64,000 nt of DNA from Isoetes taiwanensis (lineage: Eukaryota; Streptophyta; Lycopodiopsida; Isoetales; Isoetaceae): contig JAJEKV010000005.1 of NCBI GenBank assembly GCA_021234155.1, positions 29,493,350-29,557,349 on the forward strand, read 5' to 3'. A program made the translations under genes and the position numbers. Positions 43,423 to 55,600 of the stretch are shown in pieces (the stretch's first letter is position 1; each line of letters begins with the position of its first letter). Under the pieces are notes generated by a model. That model searched no databases. It was not told where the DNA came from and was given only the letters and a program-made list of their open reading frames with translations.

Positions 43423-45176
43423 TCACGACTCAATGTTTGCACATATATGACACTCACCATCTATGAAGTCACGGGCCTCATGCTGGTCGTCGTCCTCATC
43501 CGCTCGGAGTTGGAGAATCCCAATCCATAAGCTCGCCAAAGTCTTTTGCATGACGAATGGGCAATCATGTGTTCGGTGCCCTGGCTGGAAGCACCTGAAA
43601 CAAAGCTTCTTCTCGATACACTCCTGTCTCTTTTCTTTCGTCAGACTGTCTAGGATACGCTTTAGCACACTGCCCCCTGATGCATTTTGTGGCTTACGGT
43701 CCCCAAAGGTCTTGCCCTGAACCTTTTCATGTTGCCGGCCCCCTGATGGCGTAGCTGCTGGTTGCTTACTCTGGTATTGCCCTTGATACTGCCCCGAAGT
43801 TCTACCCTTGAAAGCCGACTGTTTCTCTGCTGGAGTTGGTGGTGCTTCCTCCAAACTTATAGCTTTGTCTTCGGCTTCTGCCACTGACTTTGGGTTGATC
43901 GCTCTAACAAGCCTCTTGATATTACTGTTCAACCCTTCAATGTATGTGTCAACCGCTTGCCTTTCTGATACTCCGGGAACATGGAGCCTGAGCCGCATAA
44001 ATTCCTCTGGGTAAAAGCATGCTACGGTGTACCACTTTTGGAACCCTCAAAAGTACCTAGACTGGGTACTTTTAAAACTGGTACTTTCTAGTTTTTCTTT
44101 TCATTAAAATCAATCGAAATTTTTTGAATTGAAGGTCAATAACATGTCAATCTATAGTACTAGAGAATAACAATACTATTAGAGACTAAAATAAATGAAT
44201 TAACTCTCAAACTTATTGTTTATTGTGGCATTTATGCAAGTTCCCAGTACCCAGTGCTGGGTACTTTTCTGGGTAGTTTTGCACTCCCTAAAAAGTACTT
44301 TAAATGGTACACCCTAGCATGCTTTCACCCCTCTGTATACTTTGCTACTGACAATGTACCCTGGTTCAACCTATAGAACTGCTGGATCTGCCTGCTAGTG
44401 TGTGATCTTGGCACATAGTGCTTGCGGAAAGCTTTGCTGAAGGTCTTGAATCTGCAACTGTTTCTTTTGAGCTTGTTAGACTTGGCATAGCCTTTCCACC
44501 AGATTCTAGCTGCTCCTATCAAGTTTGCTGTAGCAACTTTCCCTATATCTTTGTCCTTCATGCTATAAGAGTTGCCAAATTCTTCCATTTCGTCGAGCCA
44601 TGCTTCTGCCTCCATACCTGACCTATCCTTTCCTGAGAACTGACCCAACTTCCTAGTCTTCCACACATTGCTCATAGCACTGTCAACCTTTTTCTGATAG
44701 TCATCTGCCTTCCTTGCCCTGGCTCTTACGTGTGGATTGTCGGACTCGCTTTCTGAGCTAGAACTGTCATGACTGTCTGAAGTGTTTGATGAGCTGGAGC
44801 TAGGTGGAGTTGGAGATCTTCTGTTTCTCCTTTTCCTTTTTCTGTCTCTGACATTCCCCTGATTGTCTTGTCCCTCCTGCTGTGGGCCTTCTTCAATGCC
44901 TTGTTGGGGTAATGGTGGAGGTGGAGGTGGTGCAGGTGCGTATTCTTGGGCATTCATCAATGGGGTGGCCCAGTGGATCAGCTGATGCATCGATTCCTCA
45001 TCCGAACAGGCCTTGCGTTGATTGCTTGGCGTCATTTCCTCGTTGATGTCATCGATCACGCGTCGAATAGGTTCTGGATACCCATCTTTGTCGGCCACGG
45101 CCTTGGGAACTGGCGGTGTTCCTTCTTTGCAAAAGGATTGATCACCAATACTTGTTATTTGGGTTACATTAATCAT
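43423..45176 (-). pseudogene. Ty3/gypsy gag, interrupted by a MITE
   Basis: From the ATG at 45176: an acidic and Pro/Ser-rich N-terminus (PPPPPPLPQQG, RKRKRRNRRSPTPPSSSSS), then the capsid-type domain with KLGQFSGKD, AEAWLDEMEEF, ARIWWKGYAK and FRKHYVP. After the 294-bp insertion at 44023-44316 it resumes with EEFMRLRLHVPGVSERQAVD and NPKSVAEAEDKAISLEE. A CCHC knuckle, CFRCFQPGHRTHDC, lies near 43580. Apart from the insert the frame is one of the best preserved in the window. Confidence 0.83.
44017..44322. mobile_element. 294-bp MITE inside gag with 6-bp target duplication
   Basis: Element 44023-44316 has inverted ends TACGGTGTACCACTTTT and complement of TAGGGTGTACCATTTAAAG. It is flanked by perfect direct copies of the palindrome GCATGC (44017-44022, 44317-44322). 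Inside, AGTACC and GGGTACTTTT words repeat, and CCCAGTACCCAGTGCTGGGT at ~44248 is palindromic. It has no coding capacity. The superfamily is not settled by a 6-bp duplication. Confidence 0.75.
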
Positions 45177-45446
45177 TCCTTCTTACAATTGATGTTAGGG
45201 TAAAAGAAATTATATGAAAATTCCATTTACAAGTCAAGATCATGGTAAGACATTAATTAGCATTTAGAAATACATTTCTTAAATTACATGATAATAGCGA
45301 AAAGAGTTACAATATACTTGATTAATTAACAAAACAAGTCTTCCATCAACGATGTCGCTTGAAGAAGTTCTTGATTTTCTTGAATGTTGTGCCCTTGCCC
45401 ATGTTCTGCAGGATTCTGGCCGCCGATCCTCCCTCCAATGCTCTTG

Positions 45447-46019
45447 CTACTTGTGGTCTTTGGGAGTTAGTGCATTCTTGCTACCTAACGACAAATGTGC
45501 ATCCAGGAGGTGGCCCCTGGCGAAGTCGAGGCAGTGAAGAGCTACTGATCTCTTAAAAAGGATGACATGGTCCGATGTGTGGTCCAGTCTGGCGTGCTGC
45601 CCAAAGCCAGAGAGGGCTATGAGGAGCGCAACAGACTCTTCTCCTCTTGGGCTAAACTCCTTGTGGAATACTATCATCTGCCCTTGGCTAAGAGTTGGAA
45701 GATAGTATCGAAGCGCCTTGCCTTTACCCGTGATGTTGGACCCTGTGCCTCTTCTGCCAGCTGCTTCCCCATAGATGTCTATTGCTACGAGGTCTTCGTG
45801 GTCCCTCCACATTGTGGTAGCGTTCTCCAAGTTGATGTTGGCATGTGCCTCACGCGAACTCATGGAACGGACCGGTCGGCTAGAGCTTGGGCCTCTTCCT
45901 GGCTTATACAATCTGCTTTGTATCTGCTGGAACTCCTCCTCTGGGATGACAGGTTCTTGTTGTCGGTAGATCTCCCTTATCTGCCGATAGGCTTCTATAT
46001 CGACATTTATGCGCGTCAC
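45447..46019 (-). CDS. Upstream ORF of the chromovirus, unknown function
   Basis: A 190-codon open frame reads MTRINVDIEAYRQIREIYRQ, then QQEPVIPEEEFQQIQSRLYK, ARLDHTSDHVILF and so on. It lies upstream of gag on the same strand, with no recognised domain. It may be an extra ORF or the 5' part of the retrotransposon, or a captured gene. A second - strand frame (46506-46252), rich in Arg/Ser, lies further upstream. Confidence 0.35.
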   Translation of the reverse strand: MTRINVDIEAYRQIREIYRQQEPVIPEEEFQQIQSRLYKPGRGPSSSRPVRSMSSREAHANINLENATTMWRDHEDLVAIDIYGEAAGRRGTGSNITGKGKALRYYLPTLSQGQMIVFHKEFSPRGEESVALLIALSGFGQHARLDHTSDHVILFKRSVALHCLDFARGHLLDAHLSLGSKNALTPKDHK

Positions 46020-47180
46020 GAGTGTGGCTCAGATAACTCCCTTTGGGAATTCTGGTAGGAGTAGTCGATGAAGTCACCACCCTGCTCTTGTGCGACTAAG
46101 CCTAGGAGCTCGTCGGTCTGAGGCCTTCTTCTTGGCTTGGGGAGGTTGAGGATGTCGTTAGCCAAGATGTACTCGCCGTCGATGATCATCCGGTGCCAGT
46201 GGCTGTGATGCCAAGTGGTGGTTGAAATCTCGCCTCAATGTGCCTTCCCGCCTAGCTATTTCCCTTTCCATCCTTCTTTGCTTCCCTTATTTCCCTTGGG
46301 TTTCTCCTCCACTTGTTGCTCGTAGTCTTGCTCGACCTGCGGCATGGGTGTTGCGAGGTGGAGCCATAGTACTTTCGTACTCCGTGGATTCGATTTCGTG
46401 GATCCGATCTGCTCCTTCCGGTGTTGAGAGGTGCTAGATCTAAGGGGGCTGAATTGGCCCGGCTCCCTGGTTTGGTTATGACTTGCCTTATGCTTTGCAT
46501 GAACAAAGCTAAGGCTGCTTGGTTTGAGAGGTATATGTGCCTATGATGCTTCTGAGGTCATGTAGTCGGCATGCTTACGGTTCTATCCCACACCCTATTC
46601 TTGGCCTTAGCTCCCCACCTATGGCTTTGGGAGGAGAGTCTAGAGAAACCCATTTTCCTCCCCTAGGTGGCAAGCTAACTTCGAGGGTAGTATCACATTT
46701 GGTCATATTGGCAAATGATGTAGGTGTAATAGGGAGTCCTAGTCAATGTGGCGTCTGAGATCAAAGAGGTGTCGAAGACATGGAAAGCTTGGTGGCCGGG
46801 GAATTCCGCGGATGTGATTTGGCGTCATGCCATCGACAAAGTTCGAGGCGCCATTGGAGCGTAAAAGAGTGTGAAAAATGGTCATTGAGGGCCAGGCGGG
46901 GAGCTAGAAAAATCGCCAAAGGGGGCTGAGAGCAACTTTGATGGTGAGAAAATGACAAATGGGGCCCCCTTTTATAGACTAGGGTTGCCTCGGGATCCGT
47001 GCACAAGGGTTCTTGATGTGGGAGGACTTTGTTCAGAGGCTCTGGATGTCCAAATGAGCTACCATGAAGTGCAATCCTAAGCAAAACAAAGCACAAAACA
47101 CTACATGGCGGTTCGTTGGGTCAAAATTGGTCAAATTATGCCAAAAAAGGGCCGTCCGGGTTGGTTCGCGCAAAAGGGCC
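46020..47180. other. 5' region of the chromovirus or flank
   Basis: No coding motif, primer site or LTR copy recognised. The right-hand LTR expected near here was not found, so the element end is undetermined. Confidence 0.3.
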
Positions 47181-47189
47181 TTCCGAAAC

Positions 47190-47418
47190 TGTCGGAAAGG
47201 GGTTTGGCGCGGACCAACCCGGTTTCGCGATTTTCAAAGTAATTTTGACGAATTTTTGAGGTTGGAAAGATCCTAACATGACTAATTGATCAATTCTAGC
47301 CTAGCATGCAACTTTTCTTGAGCAAAATGGACACCTACAAAGAAATAGGGTTAGGTCCCGTAGCGAAGGGGGCCGAAAGTGTCGGAAAGGGGTTTGGCGC
47401 GGACCAACCCGGTTTCGG
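47190..47418. repeat. Dispersed 38-bp repeat pair
   Basis: GTCGGAAAGGGGTTTGGCGC followed by GGACCAACCCGGTTTCG occurs at ~47190-47227 and again at ~47378-47415, identical over about 38 bp. Neighbouring words GAAGGGGGCCGAAA and AAAGGGCCTTCCGAAA are also related. Confidence 0.8.
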
Positions 47419-47924
47419 ATTTTTTTGCTCAGAAGAAAAATTTTCCTAATTAGGGGTAAGATGATTGAACTATTACAAGTTAGATACAAAAAATTTTAGT
47501 ACTATTTGACTTCTCTAACTACTTTTTACATCAATTTTTCAAGGCAGAAAATTATATTATAGCAAAATTCTTAATTACATGTACAAAATTATGAGGTTCA
47601 AGGGTTTTCCTTGCGGATTCTCCGCGCCAAATGGATGTCCTTTGGCATTACAGTCACCCTCTTGGCGTGGGCTGGCGCGCCAAAGTGCCCTCCTCAAAAG
47701 CTGGGTCAGCTGCCGCCCGGTGCGCCTGCGAGGACGGGTCGTATCGTCGGAGATGTCACCCTATAGTCGGTGGCCGAACTCTGCATGATTTCCCCGTGAT
47801 CCAGGCTCAAAGGGCTTCTTTCCAATCGAGGGAGATTAGTGCCTGCGGGCTTTGGAAGTGCCTAATCTCGGGCTGGCGTCTGGGTGAATTAGGCCCATGG
47901 TGGACCTTCTTCCTCAACGGACGT

Positions 47925-48024
47925 NNNNNNNNNNNNNNNNNNNNNNNNNNNNNNNNNNNNNNNNNNNNNNNNNNNNNNNNNNNNNNNNNNNNNNNNNNNN
48001 NNNNNNNNNNNNNNNNNNNNNNNN
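47925..48024. other. Assembly gap (100 N)
   Basis: Exactly 100 unknown bases, the usual scaffold placeholder for a gap of unknown length. The flanks are GC-rich and not evidently contiguous. Confidence 0.98.
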
Positions 48025-48337
48025 GGAGGTGGTGGCCATTTGGTCCTTCTTGGCCGCCCGCCAATGGCGGCTCCACGTTACCTTTCGCAATACCAATCAT
48101 TATTACCTCGTCGGCTGACGGAGGCACTCTGAGTATACCTTCAAAGCGGCAGATTGGCAGTCCTCTTTGGTAGCAGTGCCGCTCGCCCACCTATACCTTC
48201 TTGACTACGGTGGTGGCTTGGGCCACACTTTGGATAGAGGGTAAGGCGTCGTTGAGGGGTGCGATGGCTCCCCAGCGTCTTCCTCCTCTTACTCCTTTCG
48301 CCACCATTTGCCTTCTTCTACCTCACGGATTCTAGTA

Positions 48338-51300
48338 CAAACTATTTGATCTAACCATATCAAAATTTTTGAAGAAGTTGGCACGTATGTTGGCGATAAC
48401 CGGAAAGCTAGGTGACAAAAATCAGCGAGAATTTATAAATTAGGTACTATATACGTGAATTCACAGATTCCCCGAATGTCGCACTCTTTACCAAAAGCGG
48501 CCCTTGACTTCCTAAGCGCCTAGCGGGAGAATTACAGGTCCAAACTCCATTATGTTTGGTTCCACCTTGTAGCGTTCTCAAACATGTGATCGACCCACGT
48601 TTCAAGTACAAAAGACCAAAACTTCGGCACCCAAAGCATAAACCACCTGCTGGGAACACGGCAGCTCATAGGGTTCACGTTTGAACTCCTATCCTTGTCG
48701 ATTTGGCTAGGACCTTACTTGGCGGAATGTCTTGGCGTAGGGGGTGTTGGCGCGAGCGCGGACCTAAAACCACCCGGGCGGCTTGCCCCAAATTCCTCTC
48801 CGAAGGCCACAGCGGCGGACGGGCGCTTCCTCTCGGGAACCGTGATCTGTCTCGCCAATGGACTGGACGGGCGGCCGCATTTGAAGCCTGGCTGGTGCGA
48901 ATCTGGCTGAAACTGCTGCGTGGCGTTCTGGACGGCGGCATTTGGATGATGTGGCAAAGTCGGATCGGCATTCCCGAGACCTCCGCCAATGTCAGAGCGA
49001 CAAAACCGCTTTAGCGGTTTCCTACTGCTTTGTCGCGCGGGGGCCTGCGGCGGTTTGATATGTTCTCAGGGCCGGATGTTGGATTTTTGAACCTTCGGAC
49101 CCGGAGTTCCTGCGGAACAAAGGATTCGCGAAGTGGGATCGGGAGCGAGATCCGGGAGTGTAGTCTTTAAGCATCCTTGGCGGGTAATGCCCGGAAAATT
49201 TGCAGGAAGCTTTGGGGGCTCGCCTCCACAGGGTTCGGACTCTCCCCTCTAATGAGGAGGCCTTACCGGAATCTGGCCTTGTTTGACTTGAGCGTGTACG
49301 CGGCTCGAAATTTTGCTTAACGGCTGCGGGACCGTTCTAGTGTAACTATTTGATCCTAAGCCGCCATCAGAATTTTTGGCCCAGGTTAGCGCTATTGTAT
49401 TTGGCGATGACCAAGGCTAGTGACAAAATCGAATTTAAGTCAGGTACTATGCATTAGTCTGATTCTACGAATGTCTTACTCTTTGCCATGACCCTTGACT
49501 TCCTAGCTGCCACAGCGGGAGAGTCTGGTCAAACTCCATTCGTCGGTTTCCCTTGCCAGCGTTCTCAATTTGCATGTGATCGACCCGCGTCCCAAGTCTG
49601 AAAAGACCAAGGCTTCGGCACCCAAAGCGCATAAACCGCTGGGAACACAGCAGCTCACTTAGGGTTTTACGTTTGAACTCTATCTTGTAGGATTTGACTG
49701 GGACCTTCTTGGCAGGTGTCTTGGCGTGGGGGGTATTGTTGGCGCGGAGCGCGGACCCTAAAACCACGAGCGGCTTGCCCCAAAATTCCTCTCTCAGGCC
49801 AGCGTGAGGGCCGGGCCTTCCCTCTAGGGCAAGTGATCATCTCTGCCAATGGGCTGAGCGTGACGTGCCCTAGGGACCAAAGTTTAATGGCGAGAAGCCC
49901 ACCCTTCTCGGCGCCGACGCTATCTGTATGCGCAGCGGCAGCACTTTCATTAATCCCGGTGGCTAGAGGGTGGGCTGGCACGAATCTCTGCTGATATAGA
50001 GGTAAGTGTTTTGCTCTTTGCAAAGCGTAGCGTAACTTGGCCCTAGGGTAATTTTAATTCCGGACGATGTGGCGAGAAGTCGGATCCAGCATTTGGAGCC
50101 TCTGCAATGTGCTCAAACGACAAAACACTTTAGTTTCTACACTTTATTACATGCCCTTGGGGCTTCCTTGGATTTATTTGATAATAATGTTCTCCGGACG
50201 GATGTTGGATTTTTGAACCTTCTACCGGACCAGGTTTTTGGAACAAAGGATTCAATTCGGATCACGAGGCAAGAGATCAGGGAGTGTGGTCTTCATGTCA
50301 CGCCCCGGCGGAGTAATGCGAAAGGCTGCCTCGGGGAGGAAGCTTTGGGGCTCGCCTCACGGGATTCGGACTCTCCCCTCTAATAGAGCCTTGCAAGGTC
50401 CTGGCCTTGTTTGACTTAGGCAAATTAATGCTTATTTCGTGGCTGCTTAACAATTTGCCGGACCGTTCTAGTGCAAACTATTTGATCTAAACCATATCCA
50501 AAATTTTTGAAAGTTGGCTGTGTATGTTGGGATGACTTGGGAAGCTAGGTGACAAAAATCAAATTTAAGTCCAGGTACTATGCATTAATTACAGATTTAC
50601 GAATGTAACTCTTTGCCATGACCCTTGACTTCTAAGCGCCACAGCGGGGAGGTCTGAGTCCAAACTCCATTCCGTCAGTTCCCTTGTAGCGTTCTCAACT
50701 GCATGTGATCGGCCCGCGTTCCAAGTACAAAAGACCAAAAGAGCTTCGGCACCCAAAGCGCAAACCTGCTGGGAACACGGCAGCTCGCAGGGTTTACGTT
50801 TGAGCTCTATCATATCCGTTGGCTAGGACCTTCTGGCAGAGTGTCTTGGCGTAGAGTGTTAGCGAGCCACGGACCCTAAAAACCACGAGGCGGCTTGCCC
50901 CCAAAATTCCTCTCAAAGGCCACAGCGGCCAGACGGGCAACTTCCCTCTTCGGGCAGTGATGCGTCTCGCCAATGGACTGGAGCGTCGGCGTTGCCCTGG
51001 ACCAAGTTTGTGGCGAGAAGCCCACCCCTTCTTGAAGAAGCGCCAAACTATCTCATAATGCAACACTTTCGTAGTCAATTGGCCTGGGAGGTGGGTACAG
51101 CGAGATCTCTTTGCAATGTAGGAAGTAAGTGTTTCTTTCTTTTGCCAGTAGCGTAACTTGGTCCCTAGGGTAATTTTGGCATTGGAATGATGTGTAGTGA
51201 GAGTCGGTTACGGCATTTGGAACCTCAGCAATGTCCAGAGCGACAAAACACTTCTAGTTTTCTATGCATGGGGCCTTTCATGATTTGATATGTTCTCGGG

Positions 51301-52697
51301 GCCGGATGTTGGATTTTTGAACCTTCTCGGACCGAGTTCACGGAACCGAGGTTCAGCGGTGGGATCTGAAGGCGGATAAGAGAGTGTGGTCTTTACTTGT
51401 CCTTGCGTGGGCGGCTACTTGAGAAAAAGGCTGCCTCGAAGGGAAGCTTTTGGGGCTTTCGCCTTATCACGGGGTTAGGACTCTCCCCTCTAATGAGGGA
51501 GGCCCTTGCAAGGTCCTGGCCTTGTTTGAAAAACGGGCAAGTGTGCCATTTCGGCTGCCCAACAGCAGGAGCTGCGGGACGTTCTAGTGCAAACTATTTG
51601 ATCTAAACCATATCAAAATTTTTGAAAGTTAGCTGTATGTTGGCGATGACTTGGAAGCGGTGACAAAAATCCAAATTTAAGTCCAGGTACTGTATGCATT
51701 AATTCACGAGATTCTGAATGTCTTGCCTCTCTTGCCAAAGCGGCCCTTGACCTAAGCGCCTGGCAAGGATTACAGATTCAAACTCCATTCAGATCAGTTC
51801 CTTGCTTGGCGTTTATAAGCTATGTGACCCGCGTCCCAAGTGCAAAAGACCAAAACTTCACGGCACCCAAAGCATAAACCACTGCTGGGGCACAGCAGCT
51901 CACTTAGGGTTTACGTTTGAACTCTATCAGCCTTGTCAGTTGGCCGGACCTTACTTGTAGATGTCTTAGTAGGGGGTGTTGACACGAGCCGCGAGACCCT
52001 AAAACCACCGAGGCGGCTTGCCCCAAAATTCCTCTCCAGCGGCCGGAGGCAACCTCGGGCAGGTGATGCAATCTCTGCCAATGGACTCATAGCATTCGAC
52101 ATTGCCCTAGGGACCAGGATTTTGTGGCGAGAAGCCCGCAGCCTTCTCGAAGAAGCGCCAAACTATCTCATATGCAGCAACACACTTTCGTAGTTAATTG
52201 GCCTAGGAGGTGGGCTGGCGAATGCGCAATGTAGAGCGTAAGTGTCTTTTCTTTTTACCATGGCCAGCGTAACTTGGTCCCTAGGGTAATTTGGCATTAG
52301 GATGATGTAGAAGTCGGATCGGCATTTGGAGCCTCACTTGTGTCAGAGCGACAAAACACTTTGGTTTTTCTACAGCAGCCAGCCCTTGGGGCCTTCTCGC
52401 GGTTTTGATATGTTCTCCGGACCCGGATGTTTGGATTTTTGAACCTTCTCGGACGAGTTCACGGAACAAAGGATTCCATGATGGGATCTGAGGAACCGGT
52501 CAGGGAGTGTAGTCTTTAAGCGTCACGCCCCGTGAGGCGGCTAGCGGGAAAAGGCTGCCTCGAGGAAGCTTTTGGGGCTGCCTCACGGGGTTCCCGGACT
52601 CTCCCTCTGTGAGAAGGCCTTGCAAGGTCACGGCCTTGTTTGACTTAGGCAAATTAATGCGGCTCGGCTGCCCAACAACGAGGCTGCGGACCCGTTC
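48338..52697. repeat. Tandem array of four ~1.1-kb units
   Basis: Units begin near 48338, 49343, 50468 and 51590, each with CTAGT(G)CAAACTATTTGAT, and end with GCTGCGG(A)CCGTTCT. Landmarks repeat in order: AAGTACAAAAGACCAAAA, CACCCAAAGC.TAAACC, TAAAACCAC..GGCGGCTTGCCCC, GTAACTTGG.CCCTAGGGTAA, GATGTTGGATTTTTGAACCT and GACTCTCCCCTCTAA. Unit 1 is ~1005 bp because ~120 bp around 48860 is missing; the others are 1107-1125 bp. Units differ by many short indels at C/G-rich sites. No conserved protein or RNA gene was recognised in the unit. It may be a satellite or LTR-derived tandem repeat. Confidence 0.88.
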
Positions 52698-55600
52698 TGA
52701 ATTCACCAAACCTATTTTAGTTCAGGAAATGTTAGTAAAGGCAAAAGCAGAAATCTTATTGGACACCCAGTGTTTTGTAGCCATGGCTTACAAATAAATG
52801 ATACCTAATAGCAATCATGTAGCAATACAAAGCTAAATGACAATGAAAGCTTGATCTATCCTAACCCAAGAGTTATAGGAATATAGAAAAGGGAAAAACT
52901 CTCCGAAATACCCTTATGTTTTGCTAAAATTAACAAAGCGCCCCTTATAAATTCGTCTTCTACCTAATCTCATGTTAAGATCATGCTTTAAAAGCATCAT
53001 AAAGTACACCATTATTTGGACATTACCGAGGCGATAGTCATCTTCTACCCTAGCAACAAATTAGATCATGTTCATTAAATAAGGCAATTTAGAATTCTAG
53101 CGTCATTGGTACGCCGCGTTGCAAAGAACATCCACGTGAATTGATGCCTCAAATGCATTCATGTGGCCACCATCTCAAACTTTCCAGCTTCCTGTTTTCC
53201 AGCGGGGTAGAAGCTAAGAAATAAAGAACATTATTATTAGAAACATGCATATCTTAGAGATGTGGTCAAGGGCTCTACATACGGTGTCTCACTCCTGCTT
53301 TTTCTGTTGCTAGATAGTTAAACATCTTGAGTATTTTTTTTTCCGGTAGGGGAACAAAATACAAGGAATGTCCCTAATGAAGGATTGAGTGTTGACATAA
53401 TGGATTAACCTTAGGAAATAAGCCCGGAGCATGGAAATAAATAAGAGTGGACAAGCACAGACACAATTGTCGAGGTTAAATTCAGTAATATCACAATATG
53501 ACCTTTGCATCTTGGACATAAAGAAATACTACTCAGAATGCTGCTTGAGACTATTCTACACCAGCGTGATGCCTTGGAGGAAAAGATTCACACACAAGAA
53601 TCGATTTTATATACCAGAAACTCATTCATGAAGAGGATGCTGATGGATTTGAGGTGGAGTGGTATAGTAATTTGAACTTCAAATTGCTCATGCCCACTGA
53701 TCTCTGTTACCTTGATCATAATCCATAACCACAACCACAATATTTAAAAACTTGTAAAGTTCAGAAGCTTGCAAAAACAACCTTTCCTATTTAACTTAAA
53801 CCAATCAAGATATAAAAGAGAGAGGTGTTTCCTAGCAAACAAAATAAAAAATGTCCACTAGCAAGCGAAAGTCAATGCTCCAAAAGCATTCACCAGTAAA
53901 TATGTTCTGTCTAAATTTGACTACAAACAAAAATAATTTATGACAGCAAAGCTGGAAAATGTGATCAATAATATAGCATCTTCATCTACACATTCCACGG
54001 CACATTACGAGAAGTATAGACTCGAATTGATTGCAATCATATTTCTCACTACGCCGTGCACTACATATACATTGCGGCTCCTTACTGCAAGATTTAAAGT
54101 TGACATGATATAGGGAGACCATTAATTGGATGAGATCTTACTTAGGCCAAATTTAAAGATGGGACCGAGTGTTGGGGGCCCTGAAAACAAATCCATTTGT
54201 ATATTTGCATGATCATCCCAATGCTCAAGGCATAGCAAGTTTCAATGTTAGGATAAAAGTGATAAGAGAATCATCGGTACAAATTTAAAAGAACAATCAA
54301 TGCAGCAATTTGAGACAATCTTAAGAACCCTGTCGACAAATTACAATCAATACTGACCTCATGTTGGTTGAGTCCCCTACCATGGGCTGACTCTAGCTAT
54401 ATCGATAATTACTGTTGGATGAAAGAATAAAAGACATATGATTACGAGGTCAGGACAATAGAAGCGTTGAAATAAGGATGAATGAGGTTCATGTGTTTCA
54501 GGAAAAAACTCAAAACAAAGGGGCTCCAAAGCAATGAGGTCTTACTTCGATTACGGACCCGGATAATCTTTGATACGTCCTATATAAAACCCTGAAACTC
54601 CTCTGAAGATAGGCCCAAAGATGGTTGTTTGAATCACGTAGGATATAAAAAGCAATAAATTATCCTTTGTCGTAGACCACAAATGCTTTCGAAAATCTTT
54701 GGATAAGATAGAATAGCCCAAATTGATTAGGTACAGTAAAGTGTGGCGGTGAAGCAGAGATCGCCATGCCGAAAGCTTCTCCCAAGGTTTTAGTTTATGC
54801 AAATCTCTCGAAGATATCACGGATATATATAGGCGAAATGGTCGTTTGCTTCCTGAATGCTAATATATATGCACATCCCAGGTTGCATGCCCATCACGCA
54901 TCTGCTTTGGAAAGATTAAATTGGCCAGGATCACGAGAGTGAAACTAGAAAAATTCTTAGTCTTCTATTTGAGAAAAACAAAAATTTTTAGAATTAAAGG
55001 GAACTTTTATGTCGACTACAAAAACACCTAAACCTTAGAAAAATTAGCTTAAAATTTAAAATATTTTCTCCCAAGCAAGAAAAATCCCAAATTAGGGAGA
55101 GGTGTCCATGCATTTCGCGCACTTTAAGCGCCAAAATCATAACCCGATCCGTAGAAGCTAAAAAAAAAATTTGCATGCTCGAGGCCATAGGCCCAGCGAG
55201 GATGGCCTCTGTGACAAATACCTTACACATTTCAGCCCGGCCAGCACCACCTCAGCTTATGAGGGGTACCAAAGTGGTAGGGGTATTGGGTACCCACTAA
55301 AATTTTGAGGATGGCATCCCATAGGCTACGAGGGGGTGCCATAGAAGAAATTTGTGGATATGTAAATACTTGAAGAACAAATATATTTTATTGAGAGCAG
55401 AGACTTGGTTATGTCAAAATACAATCAATTTTAATAAAACGGGTCTTAAAACTTAAAGAGCAACCTTTAGAGAAGCTATGAATATACTTGACTTTGCTCT
55501 GAATTGCTCACGAACTTAAATAGCAAACCTTAGGTTTATAAACTCTCAAAAATAGAAGATTACAATTTTCTGATTTGGATATGAACAAATTCGGATAACT

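Noticed and set aside
47631-48190. Open frames running through the N run
   Set aside because: They cross the 100-N gap, so neither frame nor length is meaningful.
48675-51078. Repeated ~70-118-codon frames in each array unit
   Set aside because: Frames do not align in phase between units and are broken by different indels; no conserved start, so they are not supported as genes.
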